Assembly: GCA_904420015.1 (NCBI GenBank)
Contig: CAJFTS010000012.1
Coordinates: 30,318 to 94,317 of the forward strand
Source of the DNA: an uncultured Clostridia bacterium
GTDB taxonomy: Bacteria > Bacillota > Clostridia > Oscillospirales > Acutalibacteraceae
Length of the DNA stretch: 64,000 nucleotides
Reading direction: 5' to 3'
Shown: positions 27,257 through 35,159 of the stretch, in pieces
Layout: every line of letters begins with the position of its first letter
Position numbering within the stretch: the stretch's first letter is position 1
Notes under the pieces: generated by a model
The model's database searches: none
Told to the model about the DNA's origin: nothing
Seen by the model: the letters and a program-made list of their open reading frames with translations, nothing else
Translations under genes and position numbers: made by a program

Positions 27257-28395
27257 AGTTCCAGAAGCCTTTTTATTTGTTCTCGGTCGTCGCCGGCCAG
27301 GATATAGTACCCGTATCGGGTGGAGCTGTCCACAACCCGATGGGTGAAGGGCTCCATCTCGCTTTCCAGGCGGATAAGCTCCGGGGCCTCCCGCCGGATC
27401 CGATCCAGCCGGTCTAAATCCTTTTGGCCGAATACGAACCGGATCGCAGCCGCCTTAAAATGCGGCCCCTTCTGGAGGGAAAGCGGTATGCCAGCCGCCG
27501 CCTCGGTCACCATGCGGACAAAATCGCAGCCGGTGGAAAGGGGGACCAGGTGGGAGCCGATGCAGTCCCCGCCCATCCGTGCGCCGATTTCAATGAGGCG
27601 CACCTGGCCCCGGGGGGTTATCTTCAGCTCGGCATGGGAGGCGCCGCAGGTGACCTTCAGCGCATCAAGCGCCGCGAAAACCGCGGTGACGATCCGGCTC
27701 TGCCATTGGGCAGGGACTTCGGCGGGCTGTATATGCCCGGTTTCGATGAAATGGGGAGCACCGGTGGTATACTTTTTCGTCAGCGCAAGGAAGGTATGCC
27801 TGCCGTCCTGGGAGATGCATTCGCAGCTGAACTCCTCGCCTTCGATATACTCCTCTACGATGGCGCGCTTCTCAAAGGAATTCGCCCAGGCGTCTGCAAG
27901 CGCCTGCATCAGGCCGTCCGGGGAGCACAGCTTGGTAATTCCCCGGCTGCCCGACCGGTCGGTGGGCTTGACGATCACCGGGTAGGGGAGGGCGGCCGGG
28001 TCGAAGGCATCGCCGGGAGAAAGGCGCAGATACCGAGGGGTGGGGATACCGGCCGCCTCCAGGGCCTGCCGCATGGCGTACTTATTGGTGGTCAGGATTG
28101 TGCAGGCAGAGCTGTTACCAGGCAGGCCCAGCCGCTGGGCCAGAAACTGTACGGTGACGGCGGCCAGGTCGGAGGCAATGGTCGCTACCGCATCCGGTCG
28201 GATACGCCGGCAGACGGCGAGGATTTCCTCCTTTTCGGTGATGCTCACCGGATAGAAATGATCCGCCGTCCTTGCACCTACCGCCCCTTCCTGCCAGGCG
28301 AATACATGGGTCTCATACCCCAGCTTCTTTGCGCTGCGGATGAGCGGGTCCTGAAAGGAGTTGGCGCCGATGATCGCAATCCGTTTCCTTTTCAT
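27253..28395 (-). CDS. ATP-grasp domain ligase of unknown substrate
   Basis: 380-residue protein with a pre-ATP-grasp Rossmann-like domain (RIAIIGANSFQDP), the central ATP-grasp fold (PVIVKPTDRSGSRGI, EEYIEGEEFSCE) and the Mg-binding end HAELK...IEIGARMGGD. Family members join a carboxylate to an amine or thiol with ATP, as in CarB-, BtrJ- and LysX-like enzymes. Beside a sugar aminotransferase and lipid-linked glycosylation genes, it could acylate an amino sugar or prepare an amino-acid substituent, but this is inference. A GGAAAGGA site precedes the ATG. Confidence 0.85.
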   Translation of the reverse strand: MKRKRIAIIGANSFQDPLIRSAKKLGYETHVFAWQEGAVGARTADHFYPVSITEKEEILAVCRRIRPDAVATIASDLAAVTVQFLAQRLGLPGNSSACTILTTNKYAMRQALEAAGIPTPRYLRLSPGDAFDPAALPYPVIVKPTDRSGSRGITKLCSPDGLMQALADAWANSFEKRAIVEEYIEGEEFSCECISQDGRHTFLALTKKYTTGAPHFIETGHIQPAEVPAQWQSRIVTAVFAALDALKVTCGASHAELKITPRGQVRLIEIGARMGGDCIGSHLVPLSTGCDFVRMVTEAAAGIPLSLQKGPHFKAAAIRFVFGQKDLDRLDRIRREAPELIRLESEMEPFTHRVVDSSTRYGYYILAGDDREQIKRLLEL

Positions 28396-28416
28396 GAAGC
28401 TACCGATCCTTTCCCC

Positions 28417-29553
28417 TTACTCGGATACCCGGTAAAAATCCCGGACGGCCTGTACGATATAGGCGAGAGATTCCTCCGAAAGCTTATAGTACATCGGCAG
28501 GCGCACCAGCCGTTCGCTCTCCCGGGTGGTGTACCGGTCCTCGCCGAAGAACCGGCCGAACCGTTTTCCGGCCGGGGCGGTATGCAGCGGGATATAATGA
28601 AAGACGCACTGAATCCCCCGGCTTTTCATATAGTCGATAAACCGGGTGCGTTCGTCGAGATCCTTGCATTTGATGTAATACATATGGGCGTTGTGCACAC
28701 AGCCGTCGGGGACCGTCGGCTGCTCGATCAAGCCCCGGTCTTGCAAAGGGCGCAGAGCTTCGTGGTAGTAATTCCACGAAGCAAGCCGGTCGGCGTTGAT
28801 CTGGTCGGCCATCAGCAGCTGGGCCCAAAGGTAGGCGGCGTTTAGGTCGCTGGGAAGATAGGAGGAGCCAAAGTCCACCCAGGTATATTTGTCCACCTGG
28901 CCGCGGAAGAATTTGCTGCGGTTGGTGCCCTTTTCGCGGATGATTTCCGCCTTCTCCGCATATACCGGGTCCTGGAACAGGATGGCGCCCCCTTCGCCCA
29001 TGCTGTAGTTTTTCGTTTCATGAAAGCTGTAGCAGCCGAAGTCTCCCATTGTTCCCAGCGCCCTTCCTTTGTAGGAGGACATGACCCCTTGGGCCGCATC
29101 CTCCACCACCTTCAGGCCATGCTTTTTCGCCACCGCCAGGATGGCGTCCATTTCGCAGGAAACCCCCGCATAGTGGACCGGGACGATTGCCTTGGTGCGC
29201 TCGGTCACCGCCGCCTCTAAGAGCGCTTCATTGAGGTTCATGGTGTCCGGGCGGATGTCCACAAACACCAGCTTCGCTCCGCGCATCACAAAGGCGTCCG
29301 CCGTGGAAACAAAGGTGTAGGAGGGCAGGAGAACCTCATCCCCTTCCTCGATGCCGCACAGAAGGGCGGCCATCTCCAGCGCGTGGGTGCAGGAGGTGGT
29401 CAGCAGCGCATTGGAAACCGTGAACCGGTCCTTGAGCCATGCGGTGCACTTCTTCGTAAATTCACCGTCGCCGCAGATTTTGTGCTGGGCGATGGCCTGC
29501 TGGATATAGCCGGTTTCGTTGCCGGTGGAGGGAGGAATATTAAAATCAATCAT
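28417..29553 (-). CDS. DegT/DnrJ/EryC1/StrS aminotransferase, WecE-like (dTDP-4-keto-6-deoxyhexose transaminase)
   Basis: 378-residue PLP enzyme. The N-terminus (FNIPPSTGNE...KICGDGEFTKKC...TTSCTHALEMAALL) follows WecE/RffA closely, which forms dTDP-4-amino-4,6-dideoxygalactose. Other family marks are the DAAQG motif and the PLP-lysine segment SFHETKNYSMGEGG. The product is expected to be a nucleotide-linked 4-amino sugar. No dTDP-glucose synthase or dehydratase lies beside it, so the keto-sugar must come from elsewhere. Second gene of the minus-strand glycan operon. The symbol wecE is withheld because its substrate is unproven. Confidence 0.9.
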   Translation of the reverse strand: MIDFNIPPSTGNETGYIQQAIAQHKICGDGEFTKKCTAWLKDRFTVSNALLTTSCTHALEMAALLCGIEEGDEVLLPSYTFVSTADAFVMRGAKLVFVDIRPDTMNLNEALLEAAVTERTKAIVPVHYAGVSCEMDAILAVAKKHGLKVVEDAAQGVMSSYKGRALGTMGDFGCYSFHETKNYSMGEGGAILFQDPVYAEKAEIIREKGTNRSKFFRGQVDKYTWVDFGSSYLPSDLNAAYLWAQLLMADQINADRLASWNYYHEALRPLQDRGLIEQPTVPDGCVHNAHMYYIKCKDLDERTRFIDYMKSRGIQCVFHYIPLHTAPAGKRFGRFFGEDRYTTRESERLVRLPMYYKLSEESLAYIVQAVRDFYRVSE

Positions 29554-29580
29554 AGTGAAACGTTCACGCCTCCGATTGGT

Positions 29581-30927
29581 TTATTTGACATAGGCTGGAT
29601 ACAACACCAGAGCGTAGGACAGCACGCTTAAGGCAACCACGCCTCCTCCGATGCAGATTTGCACGAACACCTGAAACCTCCGGCTGATAAACAGGCGCTC
29701 GATCAGGGTCTTAAGACCCATCGTTACTAGAAACATAAAGGGCACCAGCATGGGAAGCAGATACCGTCCCTGGGGCTGGAAATCACTGAAATAAGAGTAA
29801 TAAACGCTCAAAACCACCGGGATGAAGGCGGCGAGGACCATGACCGCGAAAAAAAGTATCCGCCGGTGTTCCTCCCGGCTGCGGTTTCGTACCCGGGTAA
29901 AGCCGTTGATGAGCTTGACGGCCACGCCGGCAAAGCCCAGCAGAAAGAGGGTGCTGTAAAGAACATACATCCAGGAGGGAAGGGGATAGGCCATATACCC
30001 AAAGAAGCCGATAAAACTTTTGAAGGAGGTCTTCAGCCAGAGCATGTTTATAAGCATATACGCAAGGGAAACGCCTTGGCTTTGGGGAGTAATTCGGTTG
30101 GAAGGCTTGACGTAGTCGAGCCCATACGTCTGTGCATATTCATCCGAGGTGCGCATCCCCAGAAAATCGCCGTTGTAAAGCACGGCGTTGCGGATAAACC
30201 ACCAGCCCGCCAGCAGAATCACAACCCCTACAATCAGCAGGCCGTATCGGAGCATGCGCTTATAGTCAACCTTCTTTTCCTCAAAGAAAAAGAAGGAAAG
30301 GACAAAGAGCAGCACACTGCAAAGAAGGAATCCGTAAGCGTTATAGTAGGACAGGGAGCAGACCGCCGCCGCCGCCCCAAGAAAGAGGCAGCTTTTTCGG
30401 TCCCATCGGCTTTGCAGGCCGAGGATCCAGGCATAGACGAGCATGGCCGAGGAAAAGAGTGCCAGTGCGTCGTTGTTGACGTAGGAAGAGATAAAGACAA
30501 ACTGGGGAAGAAGGGCCGCCAGCAGGACGAAAAGATAGCGATACCCGCCTCGAAAGAGCTTTCGGCCGATCCGGATGCAAAAATAAGCGGTTCCCACACA
30601 GCATAGGATGCTGACCATCCGCGCCGCCATCAACAGGACAAAGGGATCGGTGGAAAATAGGCTTGCCACCTTCATAAACCCGGCGCTTACGATATAGGAT
30701 AAAATAGGAGTAAAGGCATAGGAGATGCCCCAGATGGGGTTGCGGATGGCGGGGTCGCCGCCATGGGGCAGATAACCGTGCTGATAAATAAATTCCGGTA
30801 TTTGGTAGCGCATATATTCGTCCGGCGCGGAATTGTAAGGCTGCGTAACCGCCCAGAGAAAATAAAAACCGAACAATAGCACTAGGATTCCACAGGTCAG
30901 AAGAGAATCGCGTTTGACTGCTTTCAT
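29581..30927 (-). CDS. Multi-pass GT-C type glycosyltransferase-like membrane protein
   Basis: 448-residue integral membrane protein with about ten predicted helices. The first extracytoplasmic loop holds SAPDEYMRYQ, an acidic motif at the place where GT39/ArnT/DUF2142-type GT-C enzymes carry their catalytic Asp/Glu, followed by GGDPAIRNPIWGISYAFTPILSY. Such enzymes move a sugar from a polyprenyl-phosphate donor to an acceptor outside the cell. First gene of the operon, with its own promoter, and divergent from a GT2 that could make the lipid-linked donor. The acceptor is unknown. Confidence 0.82.
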   Translation of the reverse strand: MKAVKRDSLLTCGILVLLFGFYFLWAVTQPYNSAPDEYMRYQIPEFIYQHGYLPHGGDPAIRNPIWGISYAFTPILSYIVSAGFMKVASLFSTDPFVLLMAARMVSILCCVGTAYFCIRIGRKLFRGGYRYLFVLLAALLPQFVFISSYVNNDALALFSSAMLVYAWILGLQSRWDRKSCLFLGAAAAVCSLSYYNAYGFLLCSVLLFVLSFFFFEEKKVDYKRMLRYGLLIVGVVILLAGWWFIRNAVLYNGDFLGMRTSDEYAQTYGLDYVKPSNRITPQSQGVSLAYMLINMLWLKTSFKSFIGFFGYMAYPLPSWMYVLYSTLFLLGFAGVAVKLINGFTRVRNRSREEHRRILFFAVMVLAAFIPVVLSVYYSYFSDFQPQGRYLLPMLVPFMFLVTMGLKTLIERLFISRRFQVFVQICIGGGVVALSVLSYALVLYPAYVK

Positions 30928-30980
30928 TGATAACGCTCCATGTTATAAAATTGAAATAGTTTCCTCTTTATTCGTCCGAT

Positions 30981-31009
30981 AGTATACCACTGTACAAAGG
31001 CAATCTCAA
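30981..31009 (-). promoter_or_regulatory. Promoter of the minus-strand glycan operon
   Basis: On the minus strand TTGAGA (31004-31009), 17-base spacer and TATACT (30981-30986), about 50 bases before the GT-C start. Confidence 0.7.
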
Positions 31010-31061
31010 TCGAAGACGGCATAAATTTAATGATTTGTTACAATAATGAGGATGATCGCCG

Positions 31062-31116
31062 GGGCGGGAATGCATACGAAAAGGGTGAAAAAATTAGCCC
31101 GCTTCCCGCCCTTTTT
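31062..31116 (+). terminator. Hairpin with T-run upstream of the GT2 promoter
   Basis: GGGCGGGAA (31062-31070) pairs perfectly with TTCCCGCCC (31103-31111), followed by TTTTT. The loop is 32 bases. It may end stray upstream transcription before the GT2 promoter. Confidence 0.5.
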
Positions 31117-31146
31117 GCTGGGAACCGGGGCGCTTTTGCGTCTTCC

Positions 31147-31174
31147 TTGCTTTTTTTATGAGGCGTGCTATAAT
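31147..31174 (+). promoter_or_regulatory. Promoter of the GT2 gene
   Basis: TTGCTT (31147-31152), 16-base spacer and TATAAT (31169-31174). The start codon follows about 53 bases later. Confidence 0.65.
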
Positions 31175-31226
31175 AATGGGCGTCGAAAAAGAACGAAGAA
31201 ATTATTGAAAGGAACGGACGCGCTTT

Positions 31227-32183
31227 ATGGATAAGATTTCCATTGTGGTGCCGGTCTACTTCAGTGAGGACAACCTTTTGCCCCTTTATGCGGATTTAAA
31301 GGAAAAGGTCCTCGGAAGGCTTCCGGCCGGCTGGGATTATGAGCTGGTGCTGGTGGACGACGGCTCAAAGGACCGATCCTACCAGGTGATGTGCGACCTT
31401 AAGAGGATTGATCCGAGGATCCGGCTCGTCAAGCTGGCGCGCAATTTCGGCGAGCATGAGGCTACGCTGGCGGGCCTGACCGCCTGCACCGGTACCTGCG
31501 CGGTGCGAAAGTCCGCCGACCTGCAGGAGCCGAGCGAGATGATCCTTCAGATGCTCGAAAAATACCGAGGTGGCGCACCGGTGGTGATTGCCGCGCGCAG
31601 GGGGCGGGACGAACCGGCCATGCAGAAGCTGCTGTCCAACACTTACTGCCTGCTGATGCGCAAGTTCGCCCTGAAGAATATGCCCAAGGGAGGCTTTGAC
31701 AGCTATCTAATCGGCCGCGAGGTCATCGATGTGCTGGTGAAGATGCAGGAGAAAAATACCCCTTTGACCGAACAGATCCTTTGGTGCGGGTTTCCGATGG
31801 AGCAAGTTTCTTACATCCGGCCCAAGCGGGTCATTGGGAAATCCAGATGGACGCTGTCCAAAAAGGTCAAGATGGCGTTGGATTCCTTTTTGGGCTTTTC
31901 CTATTTTCCCGTCCGGTTCATTTCCGGGGTAGGCTTTGTCTCCTTCCTCGGCTCGTGTATCTGGCTGTTGGTGCTTCTTATCCAGAAGCTGGCGGGGAAA
32001 ATTACGGTGGACGGATTTACTACGGTGGCGGCCCTGGTGCTGTTGAGCTTCGGTATCGTGATGCTGTCTATCGGCATTCTGGGGGAATATATCTGGCGGA
32101 TGTTTGACGCTACCCGAAACCGTCCGCCCTATATCGTGGAGCGCCAGGATGAGGACAAAACGGATGAAACCCGCAAGGGATAA
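31227..32183 (+). CDS. Polyprenyl-phosphate glycosyltransferase, GT2 (ArnC/CsbB/GtrB-like)
   Basis: 318-residue enzyme: an N-terminal GT-A domain (IVVPVYFSEDNL, VLVDDGSKD) and two C-terminal transmembrane helices (about 230-250 and 265-290), the layout of enzymes that attach a sugar to undecaprenyl phosphate on the inner membrane face. The metal-site region reads RKSADLQEP, so the first Asp of the common DxD is Ser, a variant I believe occurs within this bacterial DPM1-like group. The conserved SRWTLSKKVKMALDSF...SYFPVRF block is intact. It is divergent from the GT-C operon and likely supplies its lipid-linked sugar. Confidence 0.9.
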   Translation: MDKISIVVPVYFSEDNLLPLYADLKEKVLGRLPAGWDYELVLVDDGSKDRSYQVMCDLKRIDPRIRLVKLARNFGEHEATLAGLTACTGTCAVRKSADLQEPSEMILQMLEKYRGGAPVVIAARRGRDEPAMQKLLSNTYCLLMRKFALKNMPKGGFDSYLIGREVIDVLVKMQEKNTPLTEQILWCGFPMEQVSYIRPKRVIGKSRWTLSKKVKMALDSFLGFSYFPVRFISGVGFVSFLGSCIWLLVLLIQKLAGKITVDGFTTVAALVLLSFGIVMLSIGILGEYIWRMFDATRNRPPYIVERQDEDKTDETRKG

Positions 32184-32186
32184 GAG

Positions 32187-32220
32187 AAAAAACCGGGACG
32201 GCTGCCGCCCCGGTTTTTTA
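32187..32220 (+). terminator. Intrinsic terminator of the GT2 gene
   Basis: Perfect 11-bp stem AAAAAACCGGG / CCCGGTTTTTT (32187-32197 with 32209-32219). Confidence 0.9.
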
Positions 32221-32237
32221 TAAGAGGAGGAGAAGAA

Positions 32238-32816
32238 GTGGACTATCGCGAGCAGATTGCAGCCTTCCGGCCGGCGGATGAACCGGAGAAAAGGGTGCGG
32301 GAAAGGGTGATCCGGCTGATCGAACAAAAGGGGGACGCCCTTCTGGAACGGACTTGTGGGTATCATTTTACCGGTTCGGCTTTGCTTTTAAACCCCTCGG
32401 GGAGCAAAACCCTTCTCCTTTTTCACAAGCAGTTTCAATCCTGGACTTATCCGGGCGGACATGCGGACGGGGACAGGGATCTGCTGGCCGTTGCTCTGCG
32501 GGAGGCGAGGGAGGAAACCGGACTTTCGGCGCTGACCCCGGTGAAGGAGGAAATCCTCGCCTTGGACCTGCTGGGAGTACCCGGCCATAGGAAAAACGGC
32601 AGCGCCGTCGAGGCGCATACCCATATCAGTGCATCCTTTGTGCTGCAGGCGCGGGAGGGGGAGCCGCTGCTCCAAAATCCCGCGGAATCCCAGGGGCTGC
32701 GCTGGGTACCGGTGGATCAGATGGAAAAATGGTGCAGAGAGCCCCATATGCTGGCGGTATTCCGAAAGCTGCTGGCCCGGGCGGGGGCATTTGGAAGAAG
32801 GGAGGAGAAGCGATGA
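32238..32816 (+). CDS. Nudix hydrolase
   Basis: 192-residue protein of the Nudix superfamily, which hydrolyses nucleoside diphosphates linked to another group. The Nudix box runs from GGHADGD to REAREETGL; the REUxEExGU metal-binding part is intact but the first conserved Glu of Gx5E is Arg. The fold context (YPGGHADGD, HISASFVLQ, WVPVDQME) is normal. The substrate is unknown. The stop overlaps the mutY start (ATGA), which suggests a shared role in nucleotide or DNA quality control. Confidence 0.88.
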   Translation: MDYREQIAAFRPADEPEKRVRERVIRLIEQKGDALLERTCGYHFTGSALLLNPSGSKTLLLFHKQFQSWTYPGGHADGDRDLLAVALREAREETGLSALTPVKEEILALDLLGVPGHRKNGSAVEAHTHISASFVLQAREGEPLLQNPAESQGLRWVPVDQMEKWCREPHMLAVFRKLLARAGAFGRREEKR

Positions 32817-33910
32817 AACAGACGCCGAAGGAAGAGCAGGCCGAGAGCCACGACCTTAACCTTTCCCGGATTGTGGAACCCCTTCTTTCCTGGTACGACG
32901 GGAACGCCCGCATCCTCCCCTGGCGGGAGCTGCCCACTCCGTATCGGGTATGGATTTCGGAAATCATGCTCCAGCAGACCAGGGTGGAGGCGGTCAAGCC
33001 CTATTTCGAACGGTTTGTATCCGCTCTGCCCGGTGTCGCCGAGCTGGCGGGGGTGAGCGACGACCTGCTCATGAAGCTGTGGGAGGGGCTGGGGTATTAC
33101 TCCCGGGCGCGGAATCTGAAAAAGGCGGCGGGCCTTTTGATGGAGCGGTTTGAAGGAAAGCTGCCCGCCTCCTACGACGCGCTTCTGACCCTCCCCGGTA
33201 TCGGGCCCTACACGGCAGGGGCCGTCGCTTCCATTGCCTACGGCCTGCCGGTGCCGGCGGTGGATGGGAACGTGCTGCGGGTAGTGTCCCGTCTGCTTGC
33301 AAGCGAAGCGGACATTACTCGGCCCATCGTCAAGAGGACCTTTGAGAAGGCGCTGGCCCGCATCCTTCCTCCTGCGCGGCCCGGGGATTTTAACCAGGCC
33401 CTGATGGAGCTGGGAGCCACCGTCTGCCTGCCCAATGGCGTGGCCTTATGCGGCCGGTGCCCGGTCCGGGCCTTCTGCGAGGGGCTGCGGCAGGGGCGGG
33501 CGATGGAGCTGCCGGTAAAGGCGAAAAAGAAGGCCAGGCGGGAGGAGGAGCGCACGGTGCTCCTTCTCCTTTGCAAGGGAAGGGCGGCGGTACGGCAGCG
33601 GGAGGACAAGGGGCTGCTGGCGGGGCTTTGGGAGCTTCCCAATGTGGAAGGACGATTGGCGGAGATCGAGGTGGAGGAACGGCTGTACGCCTGGGGAATG
33701 CCCCCGGTGAGAATCGAGCCTTTGACAGATGCGAAGCATATCTTTTCCCACATCGAATGGCATATGACCGGCTTTGTGGCATATGTTGAAAGGGAAAGCG
33801 ACGTCAATGGGCTTTGCTGGGTGACCAGGGAGGAGCTGACCGGGGAGATCGCGCTTCCCAGTGCGTTTAAGGCCTATACCCGGGAGCTGCTTGACCGGCT
33901 GCCGCAATAG
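32813..33910 (+). CDS. mutY: A/G-specific adenine glycosylase
   Basis: 365-residue base-excision repair enzyme that removes adenine mispaired with 8-oxoguanine. Seen: the catalytic N-terminal helical region (SEIMLQQTRVEAV), the helix-hairpin-helix LPGIGPYTAGAVASIAYG followed by the VDGNV segment, the [4Fe-4S] ligands in the spacing C-x6-C-x2-C-x5-C (CLPNGVALCGRCPVRAFC), and a C-terminal Nudix-like 8-oxoG recognition domain with KHIFSHIEWHM. The ATG at 32813 overlaps the Nudix gene stop. Confidence 0.96.
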   Translation: MKQTPKEEQAESHDLNLSRIVEPLLSWYDGNARILPWRELPTPYRVWISEIMLQQTRVEAVKPYFERFVSALPGVAELAGVSDDLLMKLWEGLGYYSRARNLKKAAGLLMERFEGKLPASYDALLTLPGIGPYTAGAVASIAYGLPVPAVDGNVLRVVSRLLASEADITRPIVKRTFEKALARILPPARPGDFNQALMELGATVCLPNGVALCGRCPVRAFCEGLRQGRAMELPVKAKKKARREEERTVLLLLCKGRAAVRQREDKGLLAGLWELPNVEGRLAEIEVEERLYAWGMPPVRIEPLTDAKHIFSHIEWHMTGFVAYVERESDVNGLCWVTREELTGEIALPSAFKAYTRELLDRLPQ

Positions 33911-33930
33911 AATGAAAGGGGGAGAGCAGG

Positions 33931-34758
33931 ATGCATCCGAAAGAGGATCTGCTCTTCCTTGTGAAAGAACAGCTGGCGCTGGAGCTGGGATGCGAAGCCG
34001 CAGCCTTCGACCGGGTGGAAAACACGGTTGTCGCACTGCCTGCAATGACGGAGGAGGAAATGGATGCCAGGCGGGACGGGGAACTGCGGATCCTCTGTTT
34101 CGGCAAAGGGGCGGTGGCGGGGATCCCCCGCTCCCTGTTGTCCCCCTGCCGCCCTCTTTTTGCCGGCGTGGAGGGGACCCGGCTGTTCGATTTTCCCGCC
34201 ATGGCCCGGATTGACCGGGTTCTCTCCCGGTATGGGAGGGAGCTGGGGGTAAGCCAGACCTTTTTCCTGCCGGCTGGGCCGGGAAAGGCGCCCCATTCGG
34301 GGCGGGAGGTTTCCCTCCAGGTGCTTTCAAGGGAAGAGACGGGCGTGCTGCGTGCCTCCCGCCGGTTTCCCCACGCCCTCGGGCACAGAGAGATCGCCCT
34401 GGCGCTGGCTGGGTTCGAGGGGGAAAAGCTGGCCGGGGTTGCCGCCGCCGGGATAGACGGCGGGCGGCTTTGGCAGATCGGGGTGGATGTTAAGCCGAAA
34501 AGCCGGGGCAAAGGGGTGGGAGGCAGCTTGGTGGCGGCGCTTACCCGGGCGGGTTTCGCCTGGGGCAGAGTCCCCTATTACGGCACCTGGAATGCAAACA
34601 TCCTCTCCAAGCGGCTGGCCTTGTCGGCGGGCTATTATCCGGCCTGGATCGAGATGAGATCGGTTCCCAAGGAAGGATGCTTCCGGCGGTCTTGCGGCCG
34701 GGGAGGAAGCGAGGAAGGGTTAATGCGGGGCTTTCATCAAAAGATCGGCGGGTGCTAA
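33931..34758 (+). CDS. GNAT family N-acetyltransferase
   Basis: 275-residue protein. The C-terminal half contains the acetyl-CoA binding motif VDVKPKSRGKGVGGSLVAAL and the following YYGTWNANILSKRLALSAGYYP block typical of GNAT enzymes. The N-terminal ~130 residues are a family-specific domain with no clear motif. The substrate cannot be predicted. It starts 20 bases after mutY with a GGGGGAGAG site, probably co-transcribed. Confidence 0.85.
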   Translation: MHPKEDLLFLVKEQLALELGCEAAAFDRVENTVVALPAMTEEEMDARRDGELRILCFGKGAVAGIPRSLLSPCRPLFAGVEGTRLFDFPAMARIDRVLSRYGRELGVSQTFFLPAGPGKAPHSGREVSLQVLSREETGVLRASRRFPHALGHREIALALAGFEGEKLAGVAAAGIDGGRLWQIGVDVKPKSRGKGVGGSLVAALTRAGFAWGRVPYYGTWNANILSKRLALSAGYYPAWIEMRSVPKEGCFRRSCGRGGSEEGLMRGFHQKIGGC

Positions 34759-34845
34759 CGACGAATCGGCCTTCGTCCAAAGGGCTGCCTTAGGCGGATA
34801 GGCGGAAGAATAAGGCTTTGCGAGGTGCAATCAGCGAAGAGGGGA

Positions 34846-34885
34846 AAAAAGGACGGGAGGGCTAGCATGCCTTCCCGTCCTTTTT
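34846..34885 (+). terminator. Bidirectional terminator after the GNAT gene
   Basis: Stem AAAAAGGACGGGA / TCCCGTCCTTTTT with one internal mismatch beyond it (34846-34861 with 34870-34885). Strong T-runs on both strands. Confidence 0.85.
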
Positions 34886-34918
34886 CAATCGTGTCATAAA
34901 AAGCGGCTGTGAGTAAGT

Positions 34919-35026
34919 AGGATGCGATAGCGGCAAACCTTCTACCCCCCCTTCCGGGAGTCAGCAAGTACCGTCCCTTTTCGGTCTGTGCATGCCGCTA
35001 GTTTCCTAGTGGTTTTGCTTCATCCT
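34919..35026 (-). ncRNA. Candidate structured RNA (unclassified)
   Basis: In the convergent 34.76-35.16 kb gap a closing stem AGGATG / CATCCT (34919-34924 with 35021-35026) stacks near a second stem GCAAACC / GGTTTTGC (34933-34939 with 35011-35018, one bulge). It encloses a GAAA-loop hairpin (34995-35012 read on the minus strand), an ACCG/CGGT hairpin and a CTCCC-GGAA-GGGGG hairpin. The minus strand is favoured because of the GNRA loop and because the terminator at 34846-34885 would end it. No clear promoter and no match to a family I recognise. The rest of the gap shows nothing identifiable. Confidence 0.35.
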
Positions 35027-35159
35027 GATATATAATGCGGTTGTCTGTAAACCAAATACCGAATTCGCCCCAAAACGGAGGCGGTTCTCCCGGGTTCGGA
35101 TAGAGGATGAGGGGAAAAAGCCGTCCTTTTGGCCGCAGAACCGAAGAAGCCGCCGGGCG

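Noticed and set aside
31046..31234. A 62-residue frame across the GT2 promoter
   Set aside because: It runs through a terminator hairpin and the promoter, overlaps the GT2 start in another frame and has no ribosome site.
34919..35026. SRP RNA or cyclic-di-GMP riboswitch in the 34.9 kb gap
   Set aside because: A CCGGAAGG-like stretch and a GCACAG word look similar, but the flanking conserved bases and helices of either family do not fit.
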